From assembly GCA_001695595.3 (NCBI GenBank), contig MBPM02000007.1, positions 1,116,001-1,180,000 of the forward strand: a DNA stretch of 64,000 nt, given 5' to 3'. Of the stretch, positions 1-12,600 are shown piece after piece. The notes beneath the pieces were generated by a model. It did not search any database and was not told where the DNA came from. It saw nothing but the letters and a program-made list of their open reading frames with translations. This DNA comes from Plasmopara viticola. Taxonomy: Eukaryota; Oomycota; Peronosporomycetes; Peronosporales; Peronosporaceae. Within the stretch, counting starts at the first letter, position 1, and each line of letters opens with the position of its first letter. The translations under genes and the position numbers were made by a program.

Positions 1-763
1 AGTGCTGACAGCGTAATCCTTGCTGAGCAAAACACTTAGGTAGCTGATCGAAATGGCAAACTTCTTATCTGGGTACACGTCAATTTCAGCGCTTCTCCCC
101 ATGTACGCCTTGACACAACGATTGCGAGGAGTCTTGTAAATCTGTTTTGCCATATGTTGTTTCTGATTAAATAGTTATATGTCTAACTTAGGACAATTAT
201 CGATAAACCGACTCTTGATGTGATCGTCGGTGAGTTTAGCCAGGTTAATGGCCAAAGCATTCGTTTTAGCAAGCGTAGCAGCGATTATTATTGTCTTGAA
301 CAACGCTACGGCGTCATATATGACCGACATTGCCGTGATTATAAATTTGTATTCATTCTCTCCAAAATGATCGCCAAGTTGCCAGATGAAGTAGGCCCCC
401 TGACTCAATTTGGGACATATAAAATGATACCCGTCGAGTTGCTTATTCCAAAATGATGGTAGAATGGTTTTGTAATTGTTTTTTTTGCCATAGTGCACAC
501 GCTTCATACTTTCAAAGGCACTTTTGGACTCCTTTAAAAATCTCGGCAGTTTTTCTAACCGTAATTCCTGCCCTGTCTTCGTCATCAACACTTGTCGGCT
601 CGTGAGTCTCTGACCGCTGATGCAGCAGAGTTGTCACGGACAAGTATGGACGAGGACGCAGTAAGTGATGCGGCCATTTGACATATGTCTCCGCTGTGTC
701 AGCAAGTGCATTCGTAGCAAAGGCATTGGTCCGTAGTGCAACGCGCAAGTATCAAAACCGCAT
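1..763 (-). pseudogene. Decayed secreted WY-type effector copy (truncated by window edge)
   Basis: This is a degenerate member of the effector family seen intact at 1362-3233 and 23397-25280. The start codon (complement of 761-763) is followed at codon 4 by a TGA where the paralogues have TGC. Further on, the DDEDR motif and the block equivalent to SKEWIWWAYLVCHLGRHFEEN are recognisable (here with FIWQLGDHFGENEYKF), but in different frames, so there are also indels. Only the N-terminal third is inside the window and the rest lies before position 1. No product is expected. Assignment to the family is firm; the exact lesions are inferred by eye from the paralogues. Confidence 0.8.
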
Positions 764-1361
764 GACAAAAAGTTGATGTGACGCGATTAGTAATCAAAAA
801 TGCATAAAAAGCGTAAAGTTGCAATGGCAGGCACACAAAGCAGGCAGAGTACGTGAGCACGTTACGTGGATTGCGGCGGTCAAGGTGCTTTTCCTACAGT
901 ATGTTAGACAGTTAGCACACCTTTTGCACCAAATAGCGAGAGGTACGCCGCGTAGCAGGGAAGAGAGCTCCAAAAACAATTATAAATTATAAACATGGCC
1001 TAGCTACAGTAAATAAAGCTAACGCTGCTAAAACCACGCCATCGCTGCACTGACATTTGCCTCGCTGTGCTTGTTTATGCAGCGGTTCACAACACGATGC
1101 AATTGCCAGTGAAGGTAGATGCCATCAATCAAATTTAATTCGGAGAAGAAGGTAAAGTCGACGAAGGCCTGTCAACCGCACACTGGACAACTGTTCAAAA
1201 GCAGCAACCATGGGTGAAATCATACAAGGGGTAATCAGGCGGAAAACCACCGTAACACAAAGCAAAAACGTCTTAACAACGCATCGTAAGCAGTGATTTT
1301 ATACTTCGAATGCTTAATTTGTCGTGCACCATGACTTGAAATCTTGTTACCACGATGGAAC
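764..1361. other. Intergenic: decayed 5' flank of the dead effector and 3' flank of the intact one
   Basis: About 764-1000 resembles, in reverse complement, the 5' flank shared by the effector copies, including the ATGGCC/ATAAATTATAAA-like block. About 1230-1361 matches the 3' flank of the effector at 23397-25280 (the stretch around GTGCACGAC and the following TTTTGCTTTGTG). No gene is seen here. Confidence 0.6.
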
Positions 1362-3233
1362 TTAGAAATTGCCATGCGAGCTGAGCTTCCACCGGTAAAG
1401 TTGATCAAGAAGAGATTGCGCCTTTTCATTTGTTGCCTTAACAGCTAAAGCTGTTTCAAACATTAGCTTTAACTTTTCGTAGCTGAAGACACCAATGAGC
1501 GTCGGAATCCTATAATTTTGTGAAGAGGGCGTGTTCACGTAACACGCCTTTGCGTAATCCTCCCAAAATTTCGAGCTTTGCTCGTTCGTAAAGAGTATTT
1601 TGAAGTAGTCTGTTTCTGCCTCTTCGAGCAATAGCATGTATACAATATTGGACGGAGTAAACCTCTGCTTCAACCACTTCGATTTCATCATTTCCAAATA
1701 CTTTTGGTTCGCGATGACGTTGGCAACTTCTGGTGAAATTAATATCTTGAGAATCGTGCTACTCGCCGAGTATGTGTCAGATGCAGATGATGCTTGCCCT
1801 CCCATTTCGAGCAGCATTGTCAATAGCTGCTGGAAATCGATATTTGCGGTGTGCGCTAAGTCCTCGTTTGTTATACTTGAATCATAGTACAATTTTAGGT
1901 AGCGCACCCAAAAGCTTTTCGATGCCTGATTTACAAAAACTATACGAAATCTGTCAGCGTATGCTTCGCCACGCATCAGCATGGACAAAACATCGGACGG
2001 AAGTGTTTCTTCCAGCAACAAAATCGACATCAGCTTAAACACATTGTCATAGCTCGAGCTGAGACGGGCAGTGGACGGTGAGACCAACACCTTGAGAATA
2101 GTGCTGTACGCCATGGATTTGTCAGTTGCAGGCGACTCTTGCTCTACCACCGCAAACAGCATTTGCAAAACATGCTCGAAATCGAGATTTGGAGAGCGTG
2201 TAAAATTGTCTTTAGTTCTTAATTCATTGTACTTTTTGAGGTAGTGCAGCCAAAAGTTTTTTGATGGTCCCTTCGAGAAAAGAATGGCGAATTGATCAGC
2301 TTTCACTTCATCTTGCACCAGCATGGATACGATTTTGGACGGGGGTATGTTCACATCCAACCAAATAGACACTAAGTCATCAAGACATTTCGATTCGTGA
2401 AAATTGTTGAGCGAGAGTAAAATTCGGAGTAAAGCCGCATCCTCCGAACTCATGCGGGAGACTGTCAGCGGATTGCCAGCACTTTTTTTGTTATATTTGA
2501 GCAAAATAGTGAGGTAGCTGATCAAAATAGAATACTCCTTATCTGGAAGCTCTCGGTAGAACTCCACATACGCCAAAATGCGACTACGACGATTCTTAGA
2601 TATCTCCTTTGGCGAACGTAGATTCTGATGGACTAACTCGTTGGCGAGTTCATGCTTTTGTTTTAGGACCAGACTCTTGATTTGATCGCTAGCAACTTTA
2701 GCCAAATTTATAGCCAAATCTTTTGTTCCTTCTGCATCGGCCGCAATAACTAAGATCTTGGACAATGCTTCGGCGTCGTATATGGCCGACATTGCCTCAA
2801 CGATAAACTCGTATGCATTTTCCTTAAAATGACGGCCGAGGTGGCAGACTAAATAAGCCCAAGAGATCCATTCCTTGGAGGATAGAACGTTACCATTTGG
2901 GTCGCTTAGATGCAACTCAAGATAAACTGCTTGCAAAGTCGTTCGGTCTTCTAAGAATGGGTCTAGGACATCTTTCTTCAAACCCCTCACAGCTTTACTA
3001 CGTGCAACCTTTCCAATCATTAAGGCAAATTCTGTAATTGTTATCCCTGCCCTGTCTTCGTCATCGACATTCGTTGGCTCGTGAATCACAGGGACCGCTG
3101 ATGCAGCAAAATTATCACGGTCAATTGTGGATGAAGATGCCGTACGTGATGCGGCCAATTTCGCTGTGTCAGCAATTGCTTTTGCAGCAAAGGCACTAAT
3201 GAGTAAAGCAATGCGTAAGTAGCAAAAGCGCAT
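1362..3233 (-). CDS. Candidate secreted EER-type WY/LWY effector, 623 aa, intact
   Basis: The start chosen is the ATG at 3233. It opens the shared signal peptide MRFCYLRIALL.. and is conserved in all copies; the longer open frame to 3368 would bury the signal. A hydrophobic leader of about 21 residues is followed by a low-complexity linker and an acidic DDEDR at residues 57-61. DDEDR resembles the EER half of RXLR-EER, but no RXLR is present. The body is mostly helical in character and contains three W/Y-type modules. Each has a W-L-x-PS-x-I-V-x-ML helix followed by an S-K-x-FW-x-x-Y motif, with the FW tryptophans near residues 328, 442 and 557, a period of about 114. Known WY/LWY proteins are secreted by oomycetes into or around plant host cells; that role is inferred here. 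The frame is uninterrupted and uses the same HGNF-type C-terminus as its paralogues. It is one of two intact copies in the window. Confidence 0.85.
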   Translation of the reverse strand: MRFCYLRIALLISAFAAKAIADTAKLAASRTASSSTIDRDNFAASAVPVIHEPTNVDDEDRAGITITEFALMIGKVARSKAVRGLKKDVLDPFLEDRTTLQAVYLELHLSDPNGNVLSSKEWISWAYLVCHLGRHFKENAYEFIVEAMSAIYDAEALSKILVIAADAEGTKDLAINLAKVASDQIKSLVLKQKHELANELVHQNLRSPKEISKNRRSRILAYVEFYRELPDKEYSILISYLTILLKYNKKSAGNPLTVSRMSSEDAALLRILLSLNNFHESKCLDDLVSIWLDVNIPPSKIVSMLVQDEVKADQFAILFSKGPSKNFWLHYLKKYNELRTKDNFTRSPNLDFEHVLQMLFAVVEQESPATDKSMAYSTILKVLVSPSTARLSSSYDNVFKLMSILLLEETLPSDVLSMLMRGEAYADRFRIVFVNQASKSFWVRYLKLYYDSSITNEDLAHTANIDFQQLLTMLLEMGGQASSASDTYSASSTILKILISPEVANVIANQKYLEMMKSKWLKQRFTPSNIVYMLLLEEAETDYFKILFTNEQSSKFWEDYAKACYVNTPSSQNYRIPTLIGVFSYEKLKLMFETALAVKATNEKAQSLLDQLYRWKLSSHGNF

Positions 3234-3420
3234 GATGCAAAGTTGACGGTGCCGCGAGATTGTACACTCAGTGCACAAAATTGGATCGAAAAGCGTGAAA
3301 GAGAAAAAGTTGCGATAACAGGCACAAATCAGGCAGAACAAGTGAGCACGCAACGTGGATCGCAACAACGTAGGTGCTCCTTTCTACAATAAGCCAGACA
3401 AGTAGTTAGCGCACCGTTTA
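3234..3420 (-). promoter_or_regulatory. Conserved effector 5' flank
   Basis: Read on the minus strand, this stretch is closely similar to the 150-190 bp before the effector starts at 23397, 38847 and 54462. Its most conserved part is GTGCTCACTTGTTCTGCCT, about 100-115 bp upstream of the ATG. That loosely resembles the oomycete initiator consensus (GCTCATTYY..CAWTTT), followed by a CTTTCACGCTTTTCGAT block. Promoter function is inferred from conservation and position only. Confidence 0.45.
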
Positions 3421-4279
3421 ATTCTTAAAAAGTAAGTTTACTTGGGCCAAGGACTGGATTCAAAGACGCGTTGCAGCAACAAGCACTGTAGGTAAGCGTA
3501 CGCGCGATTGGGGGAGTCTTCAAGGGAGCGGAAGCAATGTAAAAGAAAAATGAGAAGCATTATATATTACAAATATGGCCACATCTGGTGAAAAAGTGTA
3601 GCCAATGTCATTGATGATACTCGTAAAGTAGTGCCACATAGGATGTTTTAGTAGTATCACGTATTCTACATAATCCCACCGCTAGAAGCACAGCACGGCA
3701 GATTTTGATCCAGTCAATGACTTGGCTATGGTTTTTCTTAAGCAATTTCAGCTGTAATATAACTATTTCTTCTAACATACAGTAGCAATTTGCCTTTTTG
3801 CACTTAAGTAAAGAAGAATAGATAACACTCGTCATAAAGATTCGATGCATCTCGGCGGGAGGATGGAACGTGACGTTACATAATTCGTGTGGTCAGGCTT
3901 GTCGTGAACCACTTATGATCCGAGAAAGAGTGCTTAAGACGTTGCACTTGAAACATTTCGTAGGCGACCCCTAAAGGAATATTTTAAATGTCTGTTTTAT
4001 TTGCGATTAATCCACAAAATCATTGAGTAAGCGATTATAAACTACTCCACTTCTTGTTGAGGTTGTTACAGGCATCGAAGGAAAAGTTATCCGACATTGC
4101 ATTTGTCGTCAAAACAGCCAAGATGCTGCATACAACATGCGCTATAATCGGAAAAATCTTAGGGTCGTACTCTCCTTCCACCACGCCAACACATTGACCC
4201 CCCCTCCACCTTAAACTTACTATTTTAGCATTGCTCACCATGTGTGCCATATACGGATTGAACTCAATATCATTGCGAG
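3421..4279. other. Non-coding; displaced pieces of effector-flank repeat
   Basis: About 3440-3590 is the reverse complement of the block found upstream of other effectors (around 38440-38540, with the run CCCCTAAAGACTCCCCCAATCGC). About 3620-3800 matches 38250-38370 on the plus strand (CCCACC..GGAAGCACAGCAAGGCAGA..), so the two parts are in opposite orientations here. No credible gene is visible. Confidence 0.5.
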
Positions 4280-5460
4280 TGCTAAAATCACTAGCAAGTC
4301 GGCAACTGAAACATCGTCATCATCAACATCATCTTCCGGCATGCCGTACACTGACTTGATAATTTTGGTGTGAATGCCGGCCTTTTTGCTGGAGGGGGCG
4401 GTGCGCATTCATGTTTGTTGGCGCCGTCAAGGTCAGTACCGTACTTTTCATGTCCATCTTGAGCGTAATCGTTGTCAACGCGATCTTGCCTGCATCGGCG
4501 TTTATCCCAATTAAGTGCCGCTTGACCAGGGGCTCCAGTAGCGCCGTCTCGACGTGGATGTCAGTATTTCAAACTTCTACTTGAATGTGCGCATCAGAAT
4601 CTTTTCGAAGACGACAATGGCAGTAACATTCCTCAGCTTTATAATATTGCCTTTCTCGTCCATGACGTCGGTCAGAATGGGTTGAAGTGGCAACTCAACG
4701 GCCTAGTTGTACATCTCGAGAATGCTCTTCAGGCATTGTCCGCGCTAGTTACATCGGGTGATACTTTTTGCTTAAGCGCTTTGCTGAGCTGGCTCTGCAC
4801 GTTCGGGCGCATGAAGTACTTGACGAGCCTCTTCGCTTAATAGACCACGTTAAAAAGAGGACGCATGTCGACGGACTTGTAATTATTGAAGTCTTTACGC
4901 CGTTTTTTTTTTTGTCGTCTTATTCGCGACCGTTGTCAGATTCTCGGAATTCTAGTGTTCAAGGCAGGCACTCCAATCGAATTCAAATGGACAATTATTG
5001 GCTTCGCAATAATTGAAGCCTTTGTTAGACACAGCAATAATTTGCAAGAAAAAGTCGTATGATGCCAGGCACAGCAAAGCCATCCTTGAAATCATACAGA
5101 ACCATCCCAATCGCGTTGCTCGCTTCAGAATCGGCTTGACGTGCGACGTACGCGCTTGTAGTTTGAATTTGCGTCATCATGGTCGATGGTCCACCGATCC
5201 AGCGTGCAAGCCACGCCAACTTCCTACTCATGATCCTTTCTCAATACAAGCGACAATTTGACACGACCATCGAATGCACTAAATTTACATTGCTACGCAC
5301 AGTGGTTGGACGAAAAGAAACGCCCACCATGACTCTTTCATTAGCTTATGTAATATTGAGCGCTCACTGCAAAAGGACCTTAAGGCCCTTGTCAGACACG
5401 AATCCAAATATGCGCATGTCGGTTGCACAGAAGTCGACGGCAACCGTCTTCATTATTGAC
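4280..5460 (-). pseudogene. Decayed hAT-superfamily transposase
   Basis: Read on the minus strand in shifting frames, this region gives fragments typical of hAT transposases. In order they are: a C-A-T-D-M-R-x-F-x-x-V-x-D-K-G motif near 5380-5460; a W-T-D/W-I-G-G-P-S-like and Y-V-A-R-Q-A-D-S-E segment with Y-D-F-K-D-G near 5030-5230; and AKRLVKYFMRPNVQ..LSKALKQKVSPDVTS followed by SILEMYN and ILTDVMDEKGNIIKLRNVTA near 4600-4880. The last block resembles the hAT stretch around L-x-Q-x-V-x-T-R-W-N-S. Many stops and frameshifts are present, so it is inactive. Terminal repeats were not found. Superfamily assignment is from motif memory, not from a search. Confidence 0.45.
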
Positions 5461-7628
5461 TTCTGATGAGCTACGTTATATTACACATTCTGGGACCACG
5501 GCGGTTCGCGGCTGCGCTTCCTGTTCGTTGTCATGCCCGTGCCGATGTACTGGCAGATTAATCAATGGAGAACTACAACTGCGGCGGAGGTATATCTTCA
5601 TTTTGCATTATTCATACTCTCTTATAGCAATACATCTACGCACTTCAACTATAGTTCGGAAAAAGGGGAGCTGATTTGTTCATGTACAACGAATAATATA
5701 AAACAGATCTACAGTCGTATCATCTTCGGTAACTAAAACATTATTTGCAATTAGCACGACGAACGCAAGTTGTGTGTAGCCCGCGGTGTCGAAAAAGGAG
5801 TGGCTTGATGGACTGAATAGGAAAAAGCTTAATTTTGTTCGTCAAGCTGGATTATTAGTTGTTGAAAATTAATAAGCAGCTCACGACAAGTAAACGATAC
5901 CGCTTATGGCTTCGTGCTTACGTGTAGATTCGATCGCTTTGATGGCTCGAGAGCAATCGATGTCGTTGTACTTTTTCTCCGACATCGCTGATCAACGACA
6001 ACACGACGGAAATTTCTCTTATGCTTGGCTTTTGCGGTCGTCGCAATGAGTCGTTATTTTAGCCTTAAGATGCTGTACGTCATCGAGATTTAAGTAGTTG
6101 TAGTCGCCACTTAGTCCTTTTGTCTCCTTGTTGTAAGCTACTACTGGATGAAAAATAAGGCAAAATGCATGGCGAATTTAAGTGTTGATGGCCGCTCCGA
6201 AGAGTTTGATCAGTCATGTATCGTTGACTTTACACGAAGCCAGCCTCGACCGCTTTTTGCGAGGTTTGGGCTTGACATTGGAAGTGGGTGAAGGCCCGTA
6301 CAGAGCTTAGACAATCAAATGACAGACAATGCTTTTATGAGTTAATAAAGAAGAACTACTAGTTGCTTAAGGTAAATGCTGCAACAATCGATCGAGAAAA
6401 AGCTTGCGACAACACTTTATCTTTGTTAAATCCATGCATTCTTCTTTGGTAGGAGAGGGCGGAGAGACAAGTATAGTAGACCGACAATTGAGTAGTACGA
6501 GACAGCAGACAGGAAAATACGAGTCGTTAGTAATAGGCTGATGTGAATGCGACATGGAATACTAGCCAATTCCCTTTCAGTGAATTGGGACATTGTCGTT
6601 GTCATAGGCTTTTTTCGTGTTGTCGCAAACACAATACAATCTACACAAAATGACACTACCGTTTGCCATCGATTTTCACTTTTTAAAGACATTTTTTAAG
6701 ATATATGGAGTCTCAACTTAATGCTATGTTTGCTTAGTTCTGAACTGGCCCTTGTCATCTTTACTCACAGTGGCTGCGTGGCACTTAATCCAAGTAATGG
6801 GAGTAAAGATATTACCAATGAGGCTGCTGTATCTGCTCGAAGCACGTATTGTGTCATTACCTTGTGTACCGGATTCTGTAGAGAAAGCGTAGAGATTCCA
6901 TTGGTCATCGCGAACCAACGTCAAGCCAGTATCGCTAGTGTTTACGCAAATCGATCAGTGAAGAATTGCAATTGTGGCAATACCAGCTCTTCACTTTACA
7001 TAAGTCACACTTTTTGATATCGATATTTCCACGCATTGTGATCAAGTAATGCGTGAACTGGAAAGATTGCGAATTTATTTGCTTATGTACATATAATGGC
7101 AACGTGCTGCCTGGATATTTGATATTTAAATGATATGCTGAGCGAGCGTTTCCCAATTTAAGGTTGATTTTTCACTAAAAATAATTAGCTTAAAGTGGCT
7201 GGCATCACCTTTGAGATGCGTTTGTCGCAGTTGAGTGACACAAAAAGGTTGCTTGCCCTTACGCGATTCAAACAGGCGCAAATTTGCCGTCGTCAGAGTG
7301 AAGAATAGTGCAATATCTTTCTGATGCAGATGATATGATCGGTATCGTGCATTGTTTTAAATTTATGCAATGTAGCATACTTACTAAATTAACCAGACAT
7401 GGTGTTAGCCTGTTGCTGCTGGCAATTATGAAATGATACGCGGGAGTCGAAGTCTACGACCGTAATTAATTTTTATACAACTTTAACCACCACATCGCGC
7501 CTTTTCTGCAGCTTGGATTCGTCAAGATAGGTCGAGATAGCCACCGCAAAACAAAACATCATTCACAATTGTTAGCGTATCGTACATAATCAGGTTTCTA
7601 CTAATAGATGCTGTAATTGCTGTCTGAC
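5461..7628. other. No gene recognised
   Basis: The stretch is AT-rich with only short random open frames. I found no family motif, no terminal repeats and no similarity to other parts of the window. Confidence 0.5.
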
Positions 7629-7949
7629 CAGAGTCCTGCAACGATGTTTACGTTAAACCCATGTTTACCCACGCTATGTGCGGGCGGGCTTCGCCCACCC
7701 CATCTGGCTGTACCCACACAAACCCAGCCGCCAGCACGCAAAAAAGTATGACTGAATGCATCGCTTATGAATCAATTGCCACCCCCCACGACAAATGTCG
7801 TGATATACCCACCCATGCTCACGCCTCCCTGTTACTGCTTAACCACACCCATTCACCGACTGGATCCGCAAATCCATGCCCACCCAAAATCAATGGGCAC
7901 GGGAACTGCATGGGTGGGCACGGGTATGGCTACACAGTACAGGACTCTG
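7629..7949. mobile_element. Short non-autonomous hAT-type element (MITE), about 321 bp
   Basis: The element begins CAGAGTCCTG and ends with the exact inverse CAGGACTCTG, a perfect 10-bp terminal inverted repeat. The flanking 8-mers TGTCTGAC (7621-7628) and CGTCATAC (7950-7957) match at 5 of 8 positions, consistent with an old 8-bp hAT target duplication. The interior is GC-rich against AT-rich surroundings and carries GGGTGGGCAYGG-type runs just inside the ends, common in hAT-like non-autonomous elements. It has no coding capacity. The terminal repeats are seen directly; the hAT label rests on the CAG ends and 8-bp spacing. Confidence 0.65.
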
Positions 7950-9699
7950 CGTCATACTTCATTAATCGTGAAACCAAAATGTCGTTAAAAAATGCATGCA
8001 TCTATTATTTTATTCGAATTCGCGTTCTCGCTTTGATAAAGACAAGGTAGTATTTTTATTAGTAAATATAATCAAAGCTAAAAAACGAAGAATGTAGGCG
8101 CTGATCATTCGTGGTCGGCAGTACAATGTAGAAGATAAGTTGTTGCATCTATCGGATAAAGTTCTGGTTGTATTGCTTTTTAGATCGCACAAATGCTTTT
8201 CCATCGATATTCCATCTTAACTTGAGTGACAATCCTATAATGTCTTTGTTATCTCATGACCTGGCCTTTAGGAAAAGAGATTTGTACTTTTTTACGCTAA
8301 GAGCCTGCACCTTAGTTTTCTACTCGTTGTAGCAAAGGCTCAGAATAAAATTGTCGTCGATGTCTAAAATGCGTCATTTAAAGTCAACGTTTTCAACGTT
8401 ATCCGCGAGAAGTTGTACAGCAGTATCTCTTGTGGTGGCACAATGGATGCGGTGTAAAAGCAAAGTCGAAGGGTTAATGGTCACTGGAGAGCTTAAACTA
8501 AGATTTTTTTGCTTAGAGTTTCGCCGAAGGCAGCGGTGAAAGAACGTTTTTAGTAGAGATTTGCTTCTAAGTGAAATCTAAATCGAACACCCAAATTTCT
8601 ATACATGGCGAAATGCGTGTGCCGTTCCGCGACGGGTAAGAAACTCCACGCTGCTACACCTAACGTCTGTATCGCTGCATCCACGGCTTTAAGGCTAAGT
8701 AGGATAGCAGCCACCGACTACTTTAAAACCATGATTCCCATAGCGAAAAGTGAGGATAGTAAGCGATTGCAAAACAGGATAGTAAAAAAACTCGTTTACG
8801 CGACCTCAACATGCTAGTAGCCAGCAAATTTTTTATAAGAAGGCACTGAATGATTTTAACCTAGAAAAAAGCGTAAAATTGTTTTCCTTTTGAGTAAATT
8901 CCCACAAAATTTTTCTTTCTCATGGATGGAGCTAAGACGTAAACAAAGGCATTGTATACGTTCAAGAAAATACATGTATGGCGTTTTGCCTATAAAATGG
9001 CAAAAGAGTCTGGGAGAAAGGGTAGTGTTGGGAAACTGCCTTTGCCAGCTAAAAGTATATCCAAAGAAGCTTAAGGCGAACACTAAGTAATCTTAAAAAA
9101 TGAAATGCCCTGAGGCCTCATTCAGAACAAAGCTATGGACTGATAAAATTGAGAATTGCAACACAGGGTACAGCAACGTCGTTGTTGACGGGCTGTGCGA
9201 TCTGCCAACTACTGGTAATACTGCCTTACGACGAGTCTCTGAATAATGGGCACGATACTAGGAGAATGAGATGATTATTGACGACAGAGCGTTGAAAAGT
9301 GCACTTTGCGGACCGCAACTGCTATCTGGAAGCCATAGCTCGAAAGATAAACAAGCAGAACTTATTCTCGAATCTAAATTTCTCATAATGCACTCTAAGC
9401 GGCTTGACGCGCACTTCTAAGGTCCCTAAAATTTTGCTAGAGGGGATTGCACGCGGAGTCGCTGGAGGCCTAAAGAAGAGAGTGTCTTGTACGTACTTTT
9501 AAATCATAGCGACGACGACTCAATTAAATCTACAAGTCCGTTTACTCGGAAAAAATCCTTCGTGACCGTGATTTAAGTATGCAGTACAGGGTAAGAGACA
9601 CTTCACTTGAAAGATGTCTTAGCTTTGGCATAAGGCCAAACTGGGCGCTATAATTTTGAGCCCGAGCGCGAGTTCTAAGCCAACAGCAGGGCATCCACA
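7950..9699. other. No gene recognised
   Basis: Short open frames only. Nothing was matched to a family or to another copy in the window. Confidence 0.45.
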
Positions 9700-12600
9700 C
9701 GAGGAGCTAAGAAGCCGTGGAGAATTTACGGAGCGCTCATTGCTCTATTCCTATCTAATTGATCATGACAAAGCTTGTCAATTGGCTTTTTAGCCTCTGC
9801 AAAAAAATTGACCTTGATATTTCAAAAAGAAGCTCACGTCTTCCGTAAAGGGACCGTTGCCTTACAATGTGCGTTGGATGAACGTGTATATTGCCATAGC
9901 CGTCGAGAGTGACTTACTTCATTTTGGCATTGGGTTTTCTCATGCATATTCTGTGCTGCGTAAGTGTACGCGTTTGACATTTCTCTTGAGGTGTCTAGTC
10001 GTGCATCGTTTAAAATGACTTCTAATTTTGAAATATTTGTGCTTCTGTGGACCGCTGATCTACTTTTTGTACGGCCGCATCGACAACCATGCATTACAAC
10101 GCCGATTGTCTAGATCGCGTTGGTAAGAGTTTTCTTTGCAAAACGCTACAGGGCTAATTGGCTATGGAATTTTTTGTTTGTTCTTACTGGATTGACAGTT
10201 CTGGTCAAGTCTACAAGCCGACTCGTGTACACCAAAGCTGCAGCAAGGTTACTGCAAAGCAGAATACTAAATATAATTTTTGCTGTCACCACACGACTCG
10301 TTTGAAAGTCAAAATTCTTAGAATCAAGGTACATCTTTGGACATCACTCAAAATTTTAATTTCATCGCCATCATTTTAAAGATAGGTGGTGTACGCAGAT
10401 CTATGCCAGTTCTGCACGGTACTTTGTGATATTATTCTTTCAAGTCGTAGTTTATTTTATGTTTTTTTTTTACTTTTTTTGCTAGTCGTTATCTGACATA
10501 ACTGCATCTCTTAACCTATTGGTATTTTTAGTTAACATTTTATAATATAGAATCTCTTTATCATGGCATCGTACGCACATCAAAGATCTATGAGGAATTT
10601 TGCAAGCGAATTTTTTTTTTTTACCAGAAGCGCCTGTGCTTTGATGAGTGATCAATAATCTGGGGTATCTTCACCTGTTTTCAAAACGGGTGCAAAGCTC
10701 AACGAAGTGTGAACAATGTTTCTTGAAGTACAAATTTAACGATTGTTAGCTTGTCGATTCACAAAACTTGTCGACCAGCGCATCTTTTAATGTGTCCGCA
10801 AGCAAACCGCATAACCGTTTGGTCTATCAATCTCTTGTAGAGCGGACATTAGCAGGGATGTTTTGAGCATTCAAAATGGTGTGTGGCCCTGAATATTCAT
10901 ACTAACCATGGCATCAGCTATGGTGCAGACGGAGAGCTTGGCTAAAAGCTGCTGCACATCGGAGGATGCGGCGGCCATAATGCGTACAATGTAATTATTG
11001 TTTGACTCGATTGTATTAATTAATCGGCTTGAAGAGGGCATCAATTTAAGGCATATCAAAGTTGAGCATTACAGAGCTAAATAAGTTGCGAAGGCATAAC
11101 ACCAAAATATCCTCGGCTTTGATGTGTTTGCCTGCGATGAGGATGCTTACCAAGAGCTTTAAATCTATATCGGCTTGCGTACCTGGCAATATCGTCTTTT
11201 TTGTCAAGTCTTGATGTTATGTGGCCTGCACATAAGTGCTTCCGTAAGCTAATAAGTTAACCTAATTTATACTCGACGCAAACATTATACTCCGCACAAA
11301 CAACCGACCATGTAAACATCTGCTGTGACACGTGAGTGCCGTAAACCTTGAAGGCTTAAAGTTGAAGAAAAAAATAGTTGGAGCTTAACACGTGCAAACT
11401 CTGAAGCAAGCAATTCTTGTATTGTTTGAAGCCCTTCTATTTGGCTGCTTCTCCGTGGGCTGAGATACACTCACCTGCTTTTGACCGTAGCGGTGATAAA
11501 TAAAGAGATGACATAGTCCAGAGCGGTGCAAACACCGCTACATATGTTTGCTTTATAGCTAAGCCAGCCATTGCGCGCTGAAAGCTTACTCGATGCTAGA
11601 ATTTCCAGCATTTATCATTTTTGTTCCAATAGATTAATCCTAAACTCTGCAAGGCTCGCATAACCAGCCTGAGCAAATAATTAGCCAAGCTCCCCACAAA
11701 TTTAAATCGTAGCGATGGTCAATTTGCAACCGTTCCACACATGCCTTGCAGACTTATAACCCCCGCTTAAGAATTTGATTACCCGCATCCATTAAGCTAT
11801 ATGTGACAAAACTTGAAGCGCAATTTCTAGTGCATTTGGCAGCGGGTGATTTTTTCTTTCTCGTCGAGGAAGCCGTAAAAAAAACCATAATGACCAATTT
11901 GGGTAAATATTAGATTGTTTGGAGCCTTCAAGATTTATTTTGAGTGTATTTTACCCAGTCTTTCCTTTTACGCACGCCGGGGTTATAACGTATCGCGCTA
12001 ACCTAATGTTACGCCAATTCAAGTGGCTAAAAAATATGGCTTGTCACGCTTAATGATCTAGGGTTTGTTCTGTGTGATCGGGGTCCGAATATGTCAACGA
12101 TGATAATAGCAAAAGGACAAAGTTCACTCCCAAGTTTGTTCCGACTCTCAAGACTCTTGACCTGTCCTACTTAAGTCAATTTCGATCATTAAGTAGTTGA
12201 TCAACGTTGACTTCTCCACGTATATTTCTCTTTTAGAGGTCGACCGTCCTACTTTGGTTGGGCGGCAGACATTTGCTAATGTGCGATATCTTTTGAGACG
12301 CCAGAGTCTACCGAACCCCTAATGGGTTTCCAAATTTGTAAATAATCGGTTGCTTAAGGCTGTTGGGCTTTGCCCAAGAGCTGTCAAGCTCTTTGGCTTA
12401 AGCTGTATATATTCGTGGTGCGTGTCAATCAAATAACCGTTATGAGGTCTCACTTACACCTCAGTAGGGCGCACGTTCTGACTGGAAGTCAACAATATTT
12501 AGCATGTGAGTGTGAAGCTTCTGCCAGCGACTTTTACAAGCCTTTGAGTGAGCTAGAAGCTTACGTCGTCCTTCTTCTTCAAAGCAGTCACAAATATTTT

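Noticed and set aside
3234..3368. Upstream in-frame extension of the effector start
   Set aside because: It would add 45 residues before the signal peptide; the inner ATG at 3233 is conserved in all copies and directly precedes the leader.
7661..8050. A 129-residue plus-strand open frame over the MITE
   Set aside because: It starts inside and runs out of a GC-rich non-coding transposable element; composition (His, Pro, Thr, Ser) follows base bias rather than protein structure.
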